Counted from the stretch's first letter, positions 27,995-37,815 are shown. The stretch is 64,000 nucleotides of DNA from Anaerolineae bacterium (GCA_019913005.1 JAIOHL010000207.1:28413-92412), one strand, 5' to 3'. The notes: generated from the letters alone by a model not told the origin. Made by a program: numbers and translations.

Positions 27995-28339
27995 TTAGAC
28001 ACTTTCCAGCAGCAGGCGAAGTTTTAATTTTAGCGCCACAAGGGTTGCCTGTCTGTCCGATTCAGCGGCAGTGATTCCCTCCAACGCTTGCAAAAGCACT
28101 TCAATTTCATCACGCGAAAACAGACTCGGCGGCAAAACAGTGCGTCGAGCCAACCGATAGCCGCCCCCCTGTCCCATATCGGATTCCACCTGTACCCCCA
28201 AATCGCGCAGCAGCATCACATAGCGCCGTACCGTGCGGGTATCCACCTCTAATCGTTCAGCGAGTTCGTTGGCATTCAGGCCGGGGTTGGCGTGCAAAAT
28301 ATGTAGCAGCGTCAGCAGGCGTGTCGCCGGAGTATACAT
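27995..28339 (-). CDS. HTH transcriptional regulator (DeoR/YafY N-terminal type, no WYL domain)
   Basis: 114 residues. Residues 5-60 are an HTH_11 winged helix with R-L-L-T-L-L-H-I-L, N-A-N-E-L-A-E-R-L-E-V-D-T-R-T-V-R-R-Y and a following G-G-G-Y-R-L wing, as at the N-terminus of YafY/WYL regulators. The WYL ligand domain is absent: the protein stops after an extra ~40 helical residues. It is divergent from an SRPBCC gene across a 91-bp gap that holds a candidate operator, and upstream of the Mrr-type gene. It likely regulates both directions. Confidence 0.88.
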   Translation of the reverse strand: MYTPATRLLTLLHILHANPGLNANELAERLEVDTRTVRRYVMLLRDLGVQVESDMGQGGGYRLARRTVLPPSLFSRDEIEVLLQALEGITAAESDRQATLVALKLKLRLLLESV

Positions 28340-28356
28340 AAATCCCCCACCCTTTC

Positions 28357-28375
28357 TAGGAACGATGTTGTCCTA
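28357..28375. promoter_or_regulatory. Candidate operator in the divergent regulator-SRPBCC gap
   Basis: TAGGA and TCCTA arms separated by 9 bases, in the middle of the 91-bp gap between the HTH gene and the SRPBCC gene. The position suits autoregulation; the arms are short, so it could be chance. Confidence 0.3.
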
Positions 28376-28430
28376 CTTTGCGGTGAAAATGGAAATGGTA
28401 GGCAGTCATGAACGGAAAGGATGACCCAAC

Positions 28431-28907
28431 ATGTTTACCGCACAGCGCATTTCCCATTCGCACATGTTAGAGTTTACCGCATTTATTGAACAAGTGTTCC
28501 CCTTATTTACCCCGGTCAAGGAGAAATTGTGGTTGGCCCAATGGCAATTTACCCCGATTTATCACACCACTGCATCACTAGAAGAAGTCGGGGCGGTATT
28601 CAAAACCCAACATGGCGACCAATCGGAGGAATTTTGGGTGATGGCTGATTATGACCCGCAGCAGCATCGGGTTCAATATGTGCGCTTTTGGCCCGATTTG
28701 CTATTGACCACCATTGATATTCAGTGTCTAGCGGTAGACAACATAACGAGGGTCAGCATCACCTACACCCGCACGGGATTGAGCGAGGCGGGGAATGCCA
28801 AATTAGCTTCCACCACGGCTGAGGCATATCGTGAACAGATGGCATTCTGGCAGCACGCCATTGAGCATTATCTGGGCACAGGGACGGCGTTAGTCGGGGC
28901 ACATTAA
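28431..28907 (+). CDS. SRPBCC-like small protein
   Basis: 158 residues. The order of predicted elements, with a long C-terminal helix (residues ~120-150) and aromatic-rich strands (W-L-A-Q-W-Q-F-T-P-I-Y), fits the START/SRPBCC helix-grip fold used to bind small hydrophobic ligands. The match is by shape of sequence, not a strong motif. AAAGGA lies 10 bases before the ATG. It is divergent from an HTH regulator, a common pairing for this fold. Confidence 0.6.
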   Translation: MFTAQRISHSHMLEFTAFIEQVFPLFTPVKEKLWLAQWQFTPIYHTTASLEEVGAVFKTQHGDQSEEFWVMADYDPQQHRVQYVRFWPDLLLTTIDIQCLAVDNITRVSITYTRTGLSEAGNAKLASTTAEAYREQMAFWQHAIEHYLGTGTALVGAH

Positions 28908-28933
28908 AAAACAACGGGCAGAATCATCTGCCC
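28905..28933 (-). terminator. Rho-independent terminator of lepA
   Basis: GGGCAGA and TCTGCCC form a perfect 7-bp stem with a 4-nt loop at 28916-28933. On the minus strand it is followed by GTTGTTTTTTAA, so it ends lepA. The plus side (AATAGTTTT) may also stop the SRPBCC gene. Confidence 0.8.
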
Positions 28934-28940
28934 AATAGTT

Positions 28941-30746
28941 TTAATCTTCGTCGAGGCTGAGAACCGCCATAAATGCTTCTTGTGGGACTTCCACGCTGCC
29001 AATCATCTTCATGCGCTTCTTGCCTTTTTTCTGCTTTTCCAGCAGTTTACGCTTACGGGTGATGTCTCCGCCATAACACTTCGCCAAAACATCTTTGCGG
29101 AGGGCTTTCACGTTGGCACGGCTGATAATGCGATTTTCGGCGGCGGCCTGAATCGGCACCGCAAACTGCTGCTGGGGAATCAATTCCTTGAGCTTGGAAA
29201 CCAGCTTTTGACCCTTATGGAAGGCGTGGTCTTTATGCACAATCATCGCCAGCGCATCCACTGGTTCGTTATTCACCAGAATTTCCAATTTGACCAGTTT
29301 ATCGGGGCGGTATTCTTTAAATTGATAGTCGAGACTGGCATAGCCTTTGGTGGCACTTTTCAGCTTGTCATAAAAGTCCACAATCAATTCCGCTAAGGGC
29401 AAATAATACGACAGCATGACACGCTTGGGATCAAGGTATTCCATCGTGATGTATTCCCCACGCTTGGAAGTTACCAATTCCATAATTGCGCCGATATAGG
29501 TATCGGGCGTGAAAATCTGAATACTCATCCAAGGTTCCCGAATTTCTTGAATCGTAGATTCATCCGGCAAGGCAGCGGGACTATCAATGCGAATTATCTC
29601 GCCTGTATTCCGCAGCACGACCTCATATTCTACGCTCGGCGCGGTTGCCAGCACATCAAGGTCATATTCGCGTTCAAGCCGTTCCTGCACAATCGTCATA
29701 TGGAACAGACCCAAAAAACCCACGCGGAAGCCAAAATTCAGCGCCTGCGACGTTTCTGGCACATAACTGAGCGAGGCGTCATTGAGCTGCAATTTTTCCA
29801 GTGCCTCTTTAAGTTCAGCATAGTCGTCGTTTTCTACTGGATAGAAACCCGCAAACACCATCGGTTTCGCTGGCGCATACCCCGGCAGCGGCTCACTTGC
29901 CCCATTGATCTTGAGAGTGACCGTATCCCCCACACGGCATTCCCGCAATGTCTTTAAACCGGTGGCGATATAGCCCACGCTACCCGTCGTTAATTCGTCA
30001 ATCGGGGTGAGGCCGGGGGTAAAAATGCCAATTTCGATTGGCTCTACCGTCACATTAGTGCTCATTGCGAGCAGTTTATCGCGCTTGGTGACTCTGCCCT
30101 CAATCACACGGATATATACAATCACGCCGCGATAACTGTCATAGTGGCTGTCAAAAATTAGGGCACGCAGCGGTTTGTGAGGATGACTTTCAGGATGCGG
30201 CACGCGATCTACCACCGCCTGCAACACCTCCTCGACCCCGACGCCTGTTTTGGCGCTCACCCGCAGCATTTTTTCTTTTTCGATGCCCAGCAAATCTTCC
30301 AGTTCTTGCGCCACCCGGTCAGGGTCAGCGGCGGGCAGGTCAATTTTGTTAATGATGGGAATGATTTCAAGGTCGGCGTCCAATGCCAAATAGAGATTCG
30401 CCAGCGTTTGCGCCTCAATCCCTTGTGAGGCATCCACCACCAGAAGTGCCCCTTCACATGCCTGCAATGCACGGCTGACTTCGTAAGTGAAATCCACATG
30501 ACCGGGGGTGTCAATCAAGTTCATTTCATATTCTTCGCCATCCGCCGCCGTCCATTTCATGCGTACCGCCGACGCCTTGATGGTAACACCCCGTTCTTTT
30601 TCCAGTTCCATACTGTCCAACAGCTGGGCTTCCATGTCGCGGTCACTAATGGTTCCAGTGACCTGTAATAGGCGATCTGCTAATGTGCTTTTGCCATGAT
30701 CAATATGGGCAATAATGCAAAAATTCCGAATCCGCGAAGTATCCAT
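28941..30746 (-). CDS. lepA: Elongation factor 4 (LepA), ribosomal back-translocation/fidelity GTPase
   Basis: 601 residues, the normal size. It opens with [16 protein letters not shown] (G1), then L-D-T-P-G-H-V-D-F (G3, here [10 protein letters not shown]) and N-K-I-D-L-P (G4). The LepA-specific C-terminal domain ends with [16 protein letters not shown] and E-A-F-M-A-V-L. It acts at the ribosome under stress. It stands as a single gene with its own terminator; a TATACT (minus strand, 30795-30790) lies in the upstream gap but with a poor -35. Confidence 0.98.
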   Translation of the reverse strand: MDTSRIRNFCIIAHIDHGKSTLADRLLQVTGTISDRDMEAQLLDSMELEKERGVTIKASAVRMKWTAADGEEYEMNLIDTPGHVDFTYEVSRALQACEGALLVVDASQGIEAQTLANLYLALDADLEIIPIINKIDLPAADPDRVAQELEDLLGIEKEKMLRVSAKTGVGVEEVLQAVVDRVPHPESHPHKPLRALIFDSHYDSYRGVIVYIRVIEGRVTKRDKLLAMSTNVTVEPIEIGIFTPGLTPIDELTTGSVGYIATGLKTLRECRVGDTVTLKINGASEPLPGYAPAKPMVFAGFYPVENDDYAELKEALEKLQLNDASLSYVPETSQALNFGFRVGFLGLFHMTIVQERLEREYDLDVLATAPSVEYEVVLRNTGEIIRIDSPAALPDESTIQEIREPWMSIQIFTPDTYIGAIMELVTSKRGEYITMEYLDPKRVMLSYYLPLAELIVDFYDKLKSATKGYASLDYQFKEYRPDKLVKLEILVNNEPVDALAMIVHKDHAFHKGQKLVSKLKELIPQQQFAVPIQAAAENRIISRANVKALRKDVLAKCYGGDITRKRKLLEKQKKGKKRMKMIGSVEVPQEAFMAVLSLDED

Positions 30747-30856
30747 CCAACCGTCCCTGCCAAGCTGAAAGTATGGGCGTAATTCCCTCAGTATAGCGGA
30801 TTACCCCGGTGTGATAAAGATAAATATTTAGATAGCATAGTTGCACAATCGCGCAA

Positions 30857-30885
30857 TTGCTCATTTTTTGAACCAACAATAAAAT
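30857..30885 (+). promoter_or_regulatory. Candidate promoter of the TPR-hydrolase gene
   Basis: TTGCTC (30857-30862) and TAAAAT (30880-30885) with a 17-base spacer, ~50 bases before the start codon. Only three of six -35 bases match consensus, so the call is weak. Confidence 0.3.
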
Positions 30886-30936
30886 GAATGGGTAGATTTT
30901 GAGAAGACAGCTTTTTCCATCTCAAGGAGATTCAAA

Positions 30937-31887
30937 ATGACGGCTCGACCATTTGATCAATTTCGTGACGAGATTTTAGGGTTCTACAATCAAGGTAAAT
31001 ATCAGGACGCCCTCACCAGTATCTCTGATGCGCTTGTGCAGCATCCTCAACGTGCCGATTTGCTGGTCTATTGGAATATGTGCATGTATGGAAGGCTCAA
31101 AAATGTAGACGCTACCATCAACGAGTTTCAAAAAGCGATAGAAGCAGGGTATTGGTATGGTGCGGGCCAGTTAGCCGACGATGACATAGATTTGCTACCC
31201 GCTACCAGTCACTCCGAATTTATCCGCCTGCGCGAAATCTCAGTAGCGCGACAGCAGGCAGCACAGGCCAATTCCCAGCCCGAACTACTGGTGCTGCCTC
31301 TGCACCCCAATGCCAAAGCCCCCTACCCGGTTTTGTTGGCCCTGCACGGCAACAACAGCAATACGGAAATCACCGCACCTTATTGGCAATCATTGGCTGA
31401 GGTAGGGTGGTTGGTCGCAGTAGCCCAATCTTCGCAAATCACAAGTGCAACAACCTACATCTGGAATGACCATGCCGTCGCCGTACCCGAAATTCAGACA
31501 CACCTCGCCAATCTGAAAGATAACTACGCCATTGACGAAAATCAGGTCATCGTCGGTGGCTTTTCAGCCGGGGCAGGTCTCGCGTGTCGGGTCGTTCTAA
31601 AGCAAGAGATCAAAGCCAAAGGGTTCATCGGTCTTGGAACATATATCGCTAGTCCAGAGGAGCTTTTGGCTGAGGTGGATTATGAAGCGATTAAGCACGT
31701 GCGTGGGGTGCAAATCATCGGCGATCAGGACGAACCCTGTTTGCCCGGCACACTCAAGTTAACCGGAATGCTCAAAGAACATTCTATTGCCTGTAACATA
31801 AGCATCATTGAAGGCATGGCACACGCCTATCCACCCGATTTTGCCGAGCGTCTGTGTAAGGCCGTCGGGTTTATCGCCCAAAGTTAG
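30937..31887 (+). CDS. Alpha/beta hydrolase with N-terminal TPR-like region
   Basis: 316 residues. Residues ~5-100 are helical with a tetratricopeptide-like pattern (A-L-T-S-I-S-D-A-L-V-Q-H-P-Q-R-A-D). Residues ~110-316 form an alpha/beta hydrolase: a strand ending L-L-A-L-H-G-N-N (oxyanion), the nucleophile elbow G-G-F-S-A-G (Ser ~209), an acid in I-G-D-Q-D-E-P and a His in G-M-A-H-A-Y-P-P. The layout resembles phospholipase/carboxylesterase or BD-FAE-like esterases. AAGGAG precedes the ATG. The tail overlaps the convergent zinc-ribbon gene by 4 bases. Confidence 0.85.
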   Translation: MTARPFDQFRDEILGFYNQGKYQDALTSISDALVQHPQRADLLVYWNMCMYGRLKNVDATINEFQKAIEAGYWYGAGQLADDDIDLLPATSHSEFIRLREISVARQQAAQANSQPELLVLPLHPNAKAPYPVLLALHGNNSNTEITAPYWQSLAEVGWLVAVAQSSQITSATTYIWNDHAVAVPEIQTHLANLKDNYAIDENQVIVGGFSAGAGLACRVVLKQEIKAKGFIGLGTYIASPEELLAEVDYEAIKHVRGVQIIGDQDEPCLPGTLKLTGMLKEHSIACNISIIEGMAHAYPPDFAERLCKAVGFIAQS

Positions 31888-32492
31888 TAGTTGTTATCGT
31901 CCACCCATTCGAGGTTTTCGTTCTGCACTTTCGGTTGAGCACGACTGGGTGGGCGAGGTTCATATTCCCCGACATCATAGGGTGATTGGGCACGACTGGG
32001 AGCGGGGGTGCTGCTACGACGCTTGCTACTACCTGCCGTAATCGCCTCCGCCTCCCCTGCTGCCAATTGGGGCGTCGCACAGTATGGACACAAATTCCAC
32101 GAAAGCTCTAACATTTGATGGCACGCCACACACGATTTTTTTAACTTGGTGTGGCAAAACGGGCAGACCTGCCATTCATGTTTGGTTGGGCGACCACAAC
32201 CGGGACAGGCGGGTTTGTCCTCAATCTCCTGCAATAATGCCTCTTCTTCTAACGAGCGTTCGTAGGCATCTGCCAACGTTTCTCGCGGGCGCAGCATAAT
32301 ATAGATAATCAGACCAAACATATTGAGCAGGCCGACCAAAATGGCGGCAGCAATCTGCGCGAGGGGGTCACGCGAACGAGCTTTCATGTCGTTATATGTC
32401 CAAATGACAAACGCCACCGAAAAGGCCGTAAAAACTGCACCGAAAATTGTGACGCTGGCAAGGACAAGACTGTTCAGGGTATCCGTACTCAT
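31884..32492 (-). CDS. Membrane protein with double zinc ribbon
   Basis: 202 residues. Two hydrophobic segments (residues ~8-30 and ~42-68) anchor the protein, followed by a helical acidic linker. Residues ~95-145 hold two C-x2-C pairs each: C-P-G-C ... C-P-F-C and C-V-A-C ... C-P-Y-C, a DZR-type double zinc ribbon. The C-terminal ~60 residues are low-complexity Ser/Pro/Arg. Such proteins are common and mostly uncharacterised; a membrane-bound adaptor role is an inference. GGGAG lies 9 bases before the ATG. Confidence 0.82.
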   Translation of the reverse strand: MSTDTLNSLVLASVTIFGAVFTAFSVAFVIWTYNDMKARSRDPLAQIAAAILVGLLNMFGLIIYIMLRPRETLADAYERSLEEEALLQEIEDKPACPGCGRPTKHEWQVCPFCHTKLKKSCVACHQMLELSWNLCPYCATPQLAAGEAEAITAGSSKRRSSTPAPSRAQSPYDVGEYEPRPPSRAQPKVQNENLEWVDDNNY

Positions 32493-32584
32493 GAATCGTG
32501 ACTCCCGTTGTTAGGTCGGTACCGGTTATCTGCATTCGACCACATGGGCTAAAATCAAGTCAAATCAATGGGGCAAAGTATAGC

Positions 32585-33283
32585 ATGGTGCGTATGATGG
32601 GGCAATTTCGGCCACCTAAGAAGACAATTGAAAGCCTGCGCGTCCAAGCGAACCGTGAGGGCATTGGGTCACTGCAAAACATCGAACTACTGGCGCTCAT
32701 TCTACACAATGGCAATGCCGGCGAGGATGTGATGGCGTTGGCCGAATATGTGGTACAGCACTTTGGTGATTTGGAGGGAGTAGCTCAAGCCAGTTTAGAT
32801 GAATTAACCCAAATCCCCGGTATTGGGACGGGGCTTGCCACCCGATTGCAGGCCGCCTTGATGTTGGGTCAGCGCATCTCACTGTTTCAGGCCGAAGATC
32901 ACCCCGTAATTCGCCGACCCTCCGATGCGGTGCGTCTGATTGAACGGCATCTTATCACCCTGCCCCAAGAGCAGCTAATCGTCGTGTTGTTGGACACCCA
33001 AAATCGTGTAACCAGTTTGGAGACGGTCTATATTGGCAGTCTCAATACCACTGTCGTGCGCGTAGCAGAGATTTTTCGCCCTGCTATTTTACAGAATAGT
33101 GCGGGCCTGATTCTAGCCCACAATCACCCGTCTGGTGATGCAACTCCATCTGATGACGATGTAAAACTGACCCAAGATGCTGTCGCTGCTGGCAAATTAT
33201 TGGACATCGCCATCCTCGATCATCTGGTGATTGGGCGGGGTGAATGGGTCTCGATGCGAGAACGCGGGTTAGGGTTCGACTGA
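32585..33283 (+). CDS. radC: RadC family JAMM-motif protein
   Basis: 232 residues. An N-terminal helix-hairpin-helix part (I-P-G-I-G-T-G-L-A-T-R-L) is followed by the JAMM/MPN+ domain with the metal motif H-N-H-P-S-G-D and downstream Asp (L-D-H-L-V-I-G). Despite the name the family is not proven to act in repair. The start at 32585 gives the usual length; an upstream in-frame ATG at 32498 adds 29 unlike residues. Its end overlaps the convergent FecR-like gene by 15 bases. Confidence 0.93.
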   Translation: MVRMMGQFRPPKKTIESLRVQANREGIGSLQNIELLALILHNGNAGEDVMALAEYVVQHFGDLEGVAQASLDELTQIPGIGTGLATRLQAALMLGQRISLFQAEDHPVIRRPSDAVRLIERHLITLPQEQLIVVLLDTQNRVTSLETVYIGSLNTTVVRVAEIFRPAILQNSAGLILAHNHPSGDATPSDDDVKLTQDAVAAGKLLDIAILDHLVIGRGEWVSMRERGLGFD

Positions 33284-34636
33284 TTGCGCAGTCGCAGCAT
33301 CATTATCCACGCCAATTAAAGCCAATTCGCTGATATATGCCTCGTAAATGTGCCCTGAACTGTAGACATCCACCTCCCATAATTCCACCATCCGCAGACT
33401 ATCACGCTGGTCAAGTGGAATATCTAACACAAAATCGGCGGATTCAAAGGTGTACCACGACTCGGCATTGATGTGTTCATGGTTGCTCGAACAATTATCA
33501 CAGCGAATACGTCCGCCAATTTGGTCGTTGTAGTTTACATAAAACCCTTGAATCCACTGACTCTGACGACCCTCGGCCTTATTTTGGGGATTTTTGAATG
33601 ACACTACCATCATAACAGGGCATTCTGTCCCCGCCGCCCCACACCCGTTCACCGAATGATTGATGAGGTAAATGGTAGCCCGAATATAGAGGCTGTCATA
33701 TTGCGAAACATCAAGGCCGACATCTACCCCCTCGGCATTTTTTGTAGTATATGAGCGAAAACAGCCTGTGCTACGGGGTTTATTTGCTTCCGTCTGGCTG
33801 CGCTTGATATGTAGGGCATAGCGGTCTTGAAAAAATACCCGCTCAAAAATACCCACTGGTGAGGCTTTATCTTCATCGCCCTTAGAATCATAACAGCCCC
33901 ACCAATCCACTGATCTTTCGTCACTGCCTGCCGCCCCAAACAGGGGATTTTGTACCAAATCCACCAATTCAGTTTCGACACGGGGGGACACACCTTTGCG
34001 GAAAAAGCCAGTGGAGTTGTCATCTATGAGTTTTGCTTCACCCGTATCCCCAATGACTACGGCTACTCCTTCGCGCACATTAACTTCCAACGTATCCATA
34101 CCGAAATTCAGACGATAATAGCCCTCGTGGTCAAGTCGGACTTGATAAGTATCACTGCGAATTTCTAGCCGCAGTTCCCGTTCTAGTTGTGGACTTACGA
34201 CTACATCAATACTGCCCTCAGCATCGGTAATAAGAACGGTATAGGGCTTGTCACCTAATCCAAAACGGGGGCGGGCCGCCTGCTCCAACGAAAACGCACT
34301 TCCCCCTAATAACTGCACAGTCGCCAATACTTGGTCATTGTTCAGTGGGTCAGCAATCGTTAGATGGCCCTGCGAAAGCTCATCCGTCCGCAAGGTATCA
34401 CCCGTCTGGACAGGGTAGCGATCCCGCACCACCCGCTCGGTATCATTGGGGGCGGTATAACCAATCGTGCCTCGACTGACTTTGACAGTAGTGCGTAAAT
34501 CAATGGTCGAATCAAATAAGACCCAATTGATGGCCCATGCGATGCCCGTCATGAGCAAACAAAAGGTGACAAAAGCCGTGAGCAAAGTAGCCCATGCGAC
34601 TCGTTGGGGATAACGTGCGGTGATAGATGTTGTCAT
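33269..34636 (-). CDS. Membrane-anchored FecR-like/beta-rich surface protein
   Basis: 455 residues. One hydrophobic anchor at residues ~14-38, then residues ~55-215 with a FecR-like beta pattern (V-x-x-G-D-T-L-R-T-D, S-Q-G-H-L-T-I, [12 protein letters not shown]). Residues ~240-440 look like a sandwich domain with several Cys ([24 protein letters not shown]), possibly carbohydrate-binding. Its ATG overlaps the acylphosphatase stop (ATGA), so the two genes are translationally coupled. No sigma factor/anti-sigma pair is nearby, so a FecR-type signalling role is not supported. Confidence 0.75.
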   Translation of the reverse strand: MTTSITARYPQRVAWATLLTAFVTFCLLMTGIAWAINWVLFDSTIDLRTTVKVSRGTIGYTAPNDTERVVRDRYPVQTGDTLRTDELSQGHLTIADPLNNDQVLATVQLLGGSAFSLEQAARPRFGLGDKPYTVLITDAEGSIDVVVSPQLERELRLEIRSDTYQVRLDHEGYYRLNFGMDTLEVNVREGVAVVIGDTGEAKLIDDNSTGFFRKGVSPRVETELVDLVQNPLFGAAGSDERSVDWWGCYDSKGDEDKASPVGIFERVFFQDRYALHIKRSQTEANKPRSTGCFRSYTTKNAEGVDVGLDVSQYDSLYIRATIYLINHSVNGCGAAGTECPVMMVVSFKNPQNKAEGRQSQWIQGFYVNYNDQIGGRIRCDNCSSNHEHINAESWYTFESADFVLDIPLDQRDSLRMVELWEVDVYSSGHIYEAYISELALIGVDNDAATAQSVEP

Positions 34637-34932
34637 TCGCCAAAATACTTGATTCTAAATCGGGTAAATTCGCCAGTGGCGGGAGAATAGCTCTTTTCGA
34701 CAGACTCAACGCGGGCAGCAGTTGGGCCAAGATTTAGAAACTCCTCAAAATGACGCAGTGGTTCGGGGCTGCCCTCGGCCATCACTTCCACCGAGCCATC
34801 GCCACGATTACGCACCCACCCCACCAAGCCCAATTCGTTAGCCCGCTGTTCGGTATAGTAGCGGAAACTGACGCCTTGCACTCGTCCATGTACAATCGCG
34901 TGGAGTTGTTTGTGTTCACCTGATTCCGACAT
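34633..34932 (-). CDS. acyP: Acylphosphatase
   Basis: 99 residues. It hydrolyses acyl phosphates such as carbamoyl phosphate and acetyl phosphate. The family motif G-R-V-Q-G-V-S-F-R (catalytic Arg) and [12 protein letters not shown] (catalytic Asn) are both present. The start at 34932 was chosen since an earlier in-frame ATG (34983) lies inside the terminator of the upstream HEAT-repeat gene. A GAGGG site lies ~12 bases upstream. Size is normal for the family. Confidence 0.95.
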   Translation of the reverse strand: MSESGEHKQLHAIVHGRVQGVSFRYYTEQRANELGLVGWVRNRGDGSVEVMAEGSPEPLRHFEEFLNLGPTAARVESVEKSYSPATGEFTRFRIKYFGE

Positions 34933-34951
34933 GGTTTTATCCGGCCCTCGC

Positions 34952-34994
34952 AAAAAATCGGCAGATGAGTTCAGTGGACCCACCTGCCGATTTT
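34952..34994 (-). terminator. Rho-independent terminator of the HEAT-repeat gene
   Basis: AAAATCGGCAG (34954-34964) and CTGCCGATTTT (34984-34994) form a perfect 11-bp stem; the minus strand continues into a T run. It lies between the HEAT-repeat stop and the acylphosphatase start. Confidence 0.85.
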
Positions 34995-35023
34995 ATCACC
35001 AGATTGTGAGAATTAAAGTGGAC

Positions 35024-36178
35024 TTAGTTCAAAGAAGCCCAATCATTCCCATCCGCTTCATCGTCGTCTTCATCATAATCGTCGAAGTCATCGTAGTCTT
35101 CATCAAGGACGTAATCGAAGTCGTCCACGTCGTCGAGGTCATCCTCCAAATTGAACATTGGGAAGAAGTGCTCACCGACCAATGAGGCCATGCCAAGTGC
35201 TTCCTCCGCAGCTTCGGCAAGTTCATCGTCTTCGTTCTGGTCAGCGAGTTCCATGATCCCGGCAAGGGCTTCGCGGGCTTCTTTGCTGCCAATCTCACCC
35301 ATTGCCCAGACCGACATCAGCCGAATTTCGTAATCATCATCATAGGCCAATTCAATCAGACGGCGCACGGCGGCACTGAGTTCCAATTCTCCGGCAGCCC
35401 GCACCGCTTCAAAGCGAATTTCCGGTTCGCGGTTATTCAATTCTTTCAACACGATGTCTTTCCACCGTGCATCACACGAATTGCCCATCGCAAACAACGC
35501 ACTGACCTTCGTGGGCAAATCGTCGCTGTAGTAGGCCTCATAGATCATGTCGGGGACACGCGGATGGCTGCAAAACGAAATCGCCTCCAATGCGCGGCGG
35601 CGTACCTCATCATCCTCACGCAAATCATCATAACGGGCCAACACGACCTTTTGGGCTTGCTCCGCTAACCGCGCATCGAATTCTTCTAATTCACCATCGC
35701 GGATAAAACGTCCCAAGCCTTCGACTGCCGCCGCCCGTACCGATGGGGCTTCATCCCGGACAAGGCGCATCAAACGATGATACATGCGCTCGGAATCCAC
35801 ATACCAAGTCATGCTGACGGCCTCGGCCCGTACTTCAGGGTCGGGGTCTTCAAAAGCGAGATAGGATAGGGCCTCAAAATCGAGGTCAAAATTCGTTTCG
35901 CTAATCTCGGCCAGCAATCGAACCGTGCGACGACGCTGTTCGACTGGAATTTCAGGCCATGCCTGCTTCAGCGCCGCTACCGATTCATCAACTAAATCCG
36001 ACAAGCCATAAACCGCTCCAGCAGGCAGCACCGCTTCGGAGTGATTCATCTGATGCAAAGCCGCAATCGTCTCGGCGATTGGAAATGGCTGGGGACGGCG
36101 CTCCTCACCATTGCCGTCATCGTCAAGGTCGTTATCAAAATCAAAGTCGTACCCGTTTTTAGTTGGCTTCTTCCCCAT
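35024..36178 (-). CDS. HEAT-repeat protein with acidic ends
   Basis: 384 residues. The central ~290 residues consist of helical HEAT/PBS-lyase-like repeats (D-P-D-P-E-V-R-A-E-A-V, A-P-S-V-R-A-A-A-V-E-G-L-G, E-P-E-I-R-F-E-A-V-R-A-A-G, D-Y-E-I-R-L-M-S-V-W-A-M-G-E-I-G). Both ends are strongly acidic: an Asp/Asn-rich start and a C-terminal run of Asp, Glu and Tyr over ~45 residues. Such proteins are usually scaffolds. GAGGGAG precedes the ATG. It begins 15 bases after the stop of the upstream S2P protease gene and ends at its own terminator. Confidence 0.88.
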   Translation of the reverse strand: MGKKPTKNGYDFDFDNDLDDDGNGEERRPQPFPIAETIAALHQMNHSEAVLPAGAVYGLSDLVDESVAALKQAWPEIPVEQRRRTVRLLAEISETNFDLDFEALSYLAFEDPDPEVRAEAVSMTWYVDSERMYHRLMRLVRDEAPSVRAAAVEGLGRFIRDGELEEFDARLAEQAQKVVLARYDDLREDDEVRRRALEAISFCSHPRVPDMIYEAYYSDDLPTKVSALFAMGNSCDARWKDIVLKELNNREPEIRFEAVRAAGELELSAAVRRLIELAYDDDYEIRLMSVWAMGEIGSKEAREALAGIMELADQNEDDELAEAAEEALGMASLVGEHFFPMFNLEDDLDDVDDFDYVLDEDYDDFDDYDEDDDEADGNDWASLN

Positions 36179-36193
36179 GCGTCTCCCTCTCTG

Positions 36194-37603
36194 CTAAAAC
36201 GAGCTTAGGTCAATCGGTTTCACAATGTCGAAAAATACGATTACGACCATTAAAGACAATAAAAAGAGCATCCCGATCATATGTACGACACCTTCGCGTT
36301 CGGGTGAAATCGGTTTGCCACGTAATAGTTCAATCACGACGAATAGAATGCGACCACCATCCAAGGCGGGAATGGGCAGCAAATTTGTCACCGCCAGCGC
36401 GATGCTGATAATGGCAGCGAAGCCTAAAATCGGATAGGGGTTGGATTCTTCTTGGCTCTCTTTGATAAATTTTCCGCCCATTTGGGAAATCGCCACTGGG
36501 CCAGCGGGACGAGCTTGTTCGGCCTCAATATCGCCGCGAATGAGCATCACCGGAGCATAGAAAATGACTCCGATAGCCCGGACAAAATTACCTGAACCCG
36601 TCTGGATGGCCTCAACCACATTGTCTGCCTTACGCACTTCTGTATGAAGGTCACGGGTCGCGGTGACTGCACCAATCGTTTCATCCAACGGAGCGGGTGC
36701 AATCTGAATCCCGATACGAGCTACATCTTCACCATCTAACACACGCGGCGTCACTTCAATATTTATGATTTCATCGCCCCGCTGAATGGTCAGGTCAATA
36801 GGAATATCTTCATGTTCCTTGGTGTAATCCACCAGCATGTCCACATCGGTCAGCGGTTGATCGTCTACTGCGACAACCACATCATCAATTTCGAGGCCAG
36901 CTTCATGGGCAGGAGCATCTTCCTCAATATTGACGATTTGCACCTTTTCCTTTATGTCACTTGTCTGGAATGGCGCGGGTGTTACGGTCAAGGTTTGTGT
37001 TTCACCACCCCGATTAACAGTCAATTCGATACTGTCTTTGTCCTCAATAGCATCTTCAAATTCATCAAGGCGCTCCACCTTTTGTCCATCTACATGCGTA
37101 ACCACATCGCCAGCCTCAAGGCCAGCAGTTTCAGCAGGCGACCCCGGTAAAATTTCAATCATTGTAATATCGCCGATTTCATAGGGTTGGAAAAAGCCTG
37201 CGATGACGATAAACAACACTAATGCCGCAATGAAATTAGCGAGTGGCCCAGCGAACAAAAACCAGATGCGCTCCCACGGCCCCGCCTCAAAAACACTCTT
37301 GGGGTTTTCGATATGGCGGCCTTCAATTTCGGCGCGGTCTTCCTTCATTTCCTCCTCGGTCTTGGGGCGGACAAAATCCTCACCATAGGGGCGCACAAAT
37401 CCCCCCAATGGAATCCAGTTGAGGGTGTAGATCGTATCCCCCTTCCGAAACAGGACAAGGGCACGCGGCGGAATCCCAATCCCGAATTCGAGGACGGTAA
37501 CACCGACGCTCTTGGCCGCAAAGAAGTGGCCTAGCTCGTGAATAATCACCAGTGGAATTAGCACAATAAAAAAGGACAGGGCGGCTAACACAAAGTCATT
37601 CAT
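36194..37603 (-). CDS. rseP: RseP-type site-2 (RIP) zinc metalloprotease
   Basis: 469 residues. The zinc motif H-E-L-G-H is at residues 22-26 in the first helix, and the third zinc ligand is in P-A-L-D-G-G-R near the last helices. Two PDZ domains follow the second helix (around residues 135-200 and 210-290; G-L-E-A-G-D-V-V-T-H-V-D-G-Q is a clear PDZ core). It cleaves membrane-embedded segments of anti-sigma factors or signal peptides. It is transcribed with the HEAT-repeat gene 15 bases downstream. Confidence 0.95.
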   Translation of the reverse strand: MNDFVLAALSFFIVLIPLVIIHELGHFFAAKSVGVTVLEFGIGIPPRALVLFRKGDTIYTLNWIPLGGFVRPYGEDFVRPKTEEEMKEDRAEIEGRHIENPKSVFEAGPWERIWFLFAGPLANFIAALVLFIVIAGFFQPYEIGDITMIEILPGSPAETAGLEAGDVVTHVDGQKVERLDEFEDAIEDKDSIELTVNRGGETQTLTVTPAPFQTSDIKEKVQIVNIEEDAPAHEAGLEIDDVVVAVDDQPLTDVDMLVDYTKEHEDIPIDLTIQRGDEIINIEVTPRVLDGEDVARIGIQIAPAPLDETIGAVTATRDLHTEVRKADNVVEAIQTGSGNFVRAIGVIFYAPVMLIRGDIEAEQARPAGPVAISQMGGKFIKESQEESNPYPILGFAAIISIALAVTNLLPIPALDGGRILFVVIELLRGKPISPEREGVVHMIGMLFLLSLMVVIVFFDIVKPIDLSSF

Positions 37604-37815
37604 AGAACCTCAGAACCTCTCACCAGAACCAATCACAAGCCTATCCCATCCATTTAAGTGGACAGACTGCTACCTGAAATTAGATACCATTATAGTTTTA
37701 ATACGGTTTTTAATCTATGGGGGCGTCTACTAGATGACTCATCCCTTGCTTAACTTACCCCTGCCACAGCAAATTTCCCCACTCGAAAATTCACTGCAAC
37801 AGGGACACAGGGACA

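Noticed and set aside
33269..34636. FecR-sigma regulatory pair
   Set aside because: The FecR-like part is present, but no ECF sigma gene or TonB receptor is nearby, so no such signalling unit is claimed.
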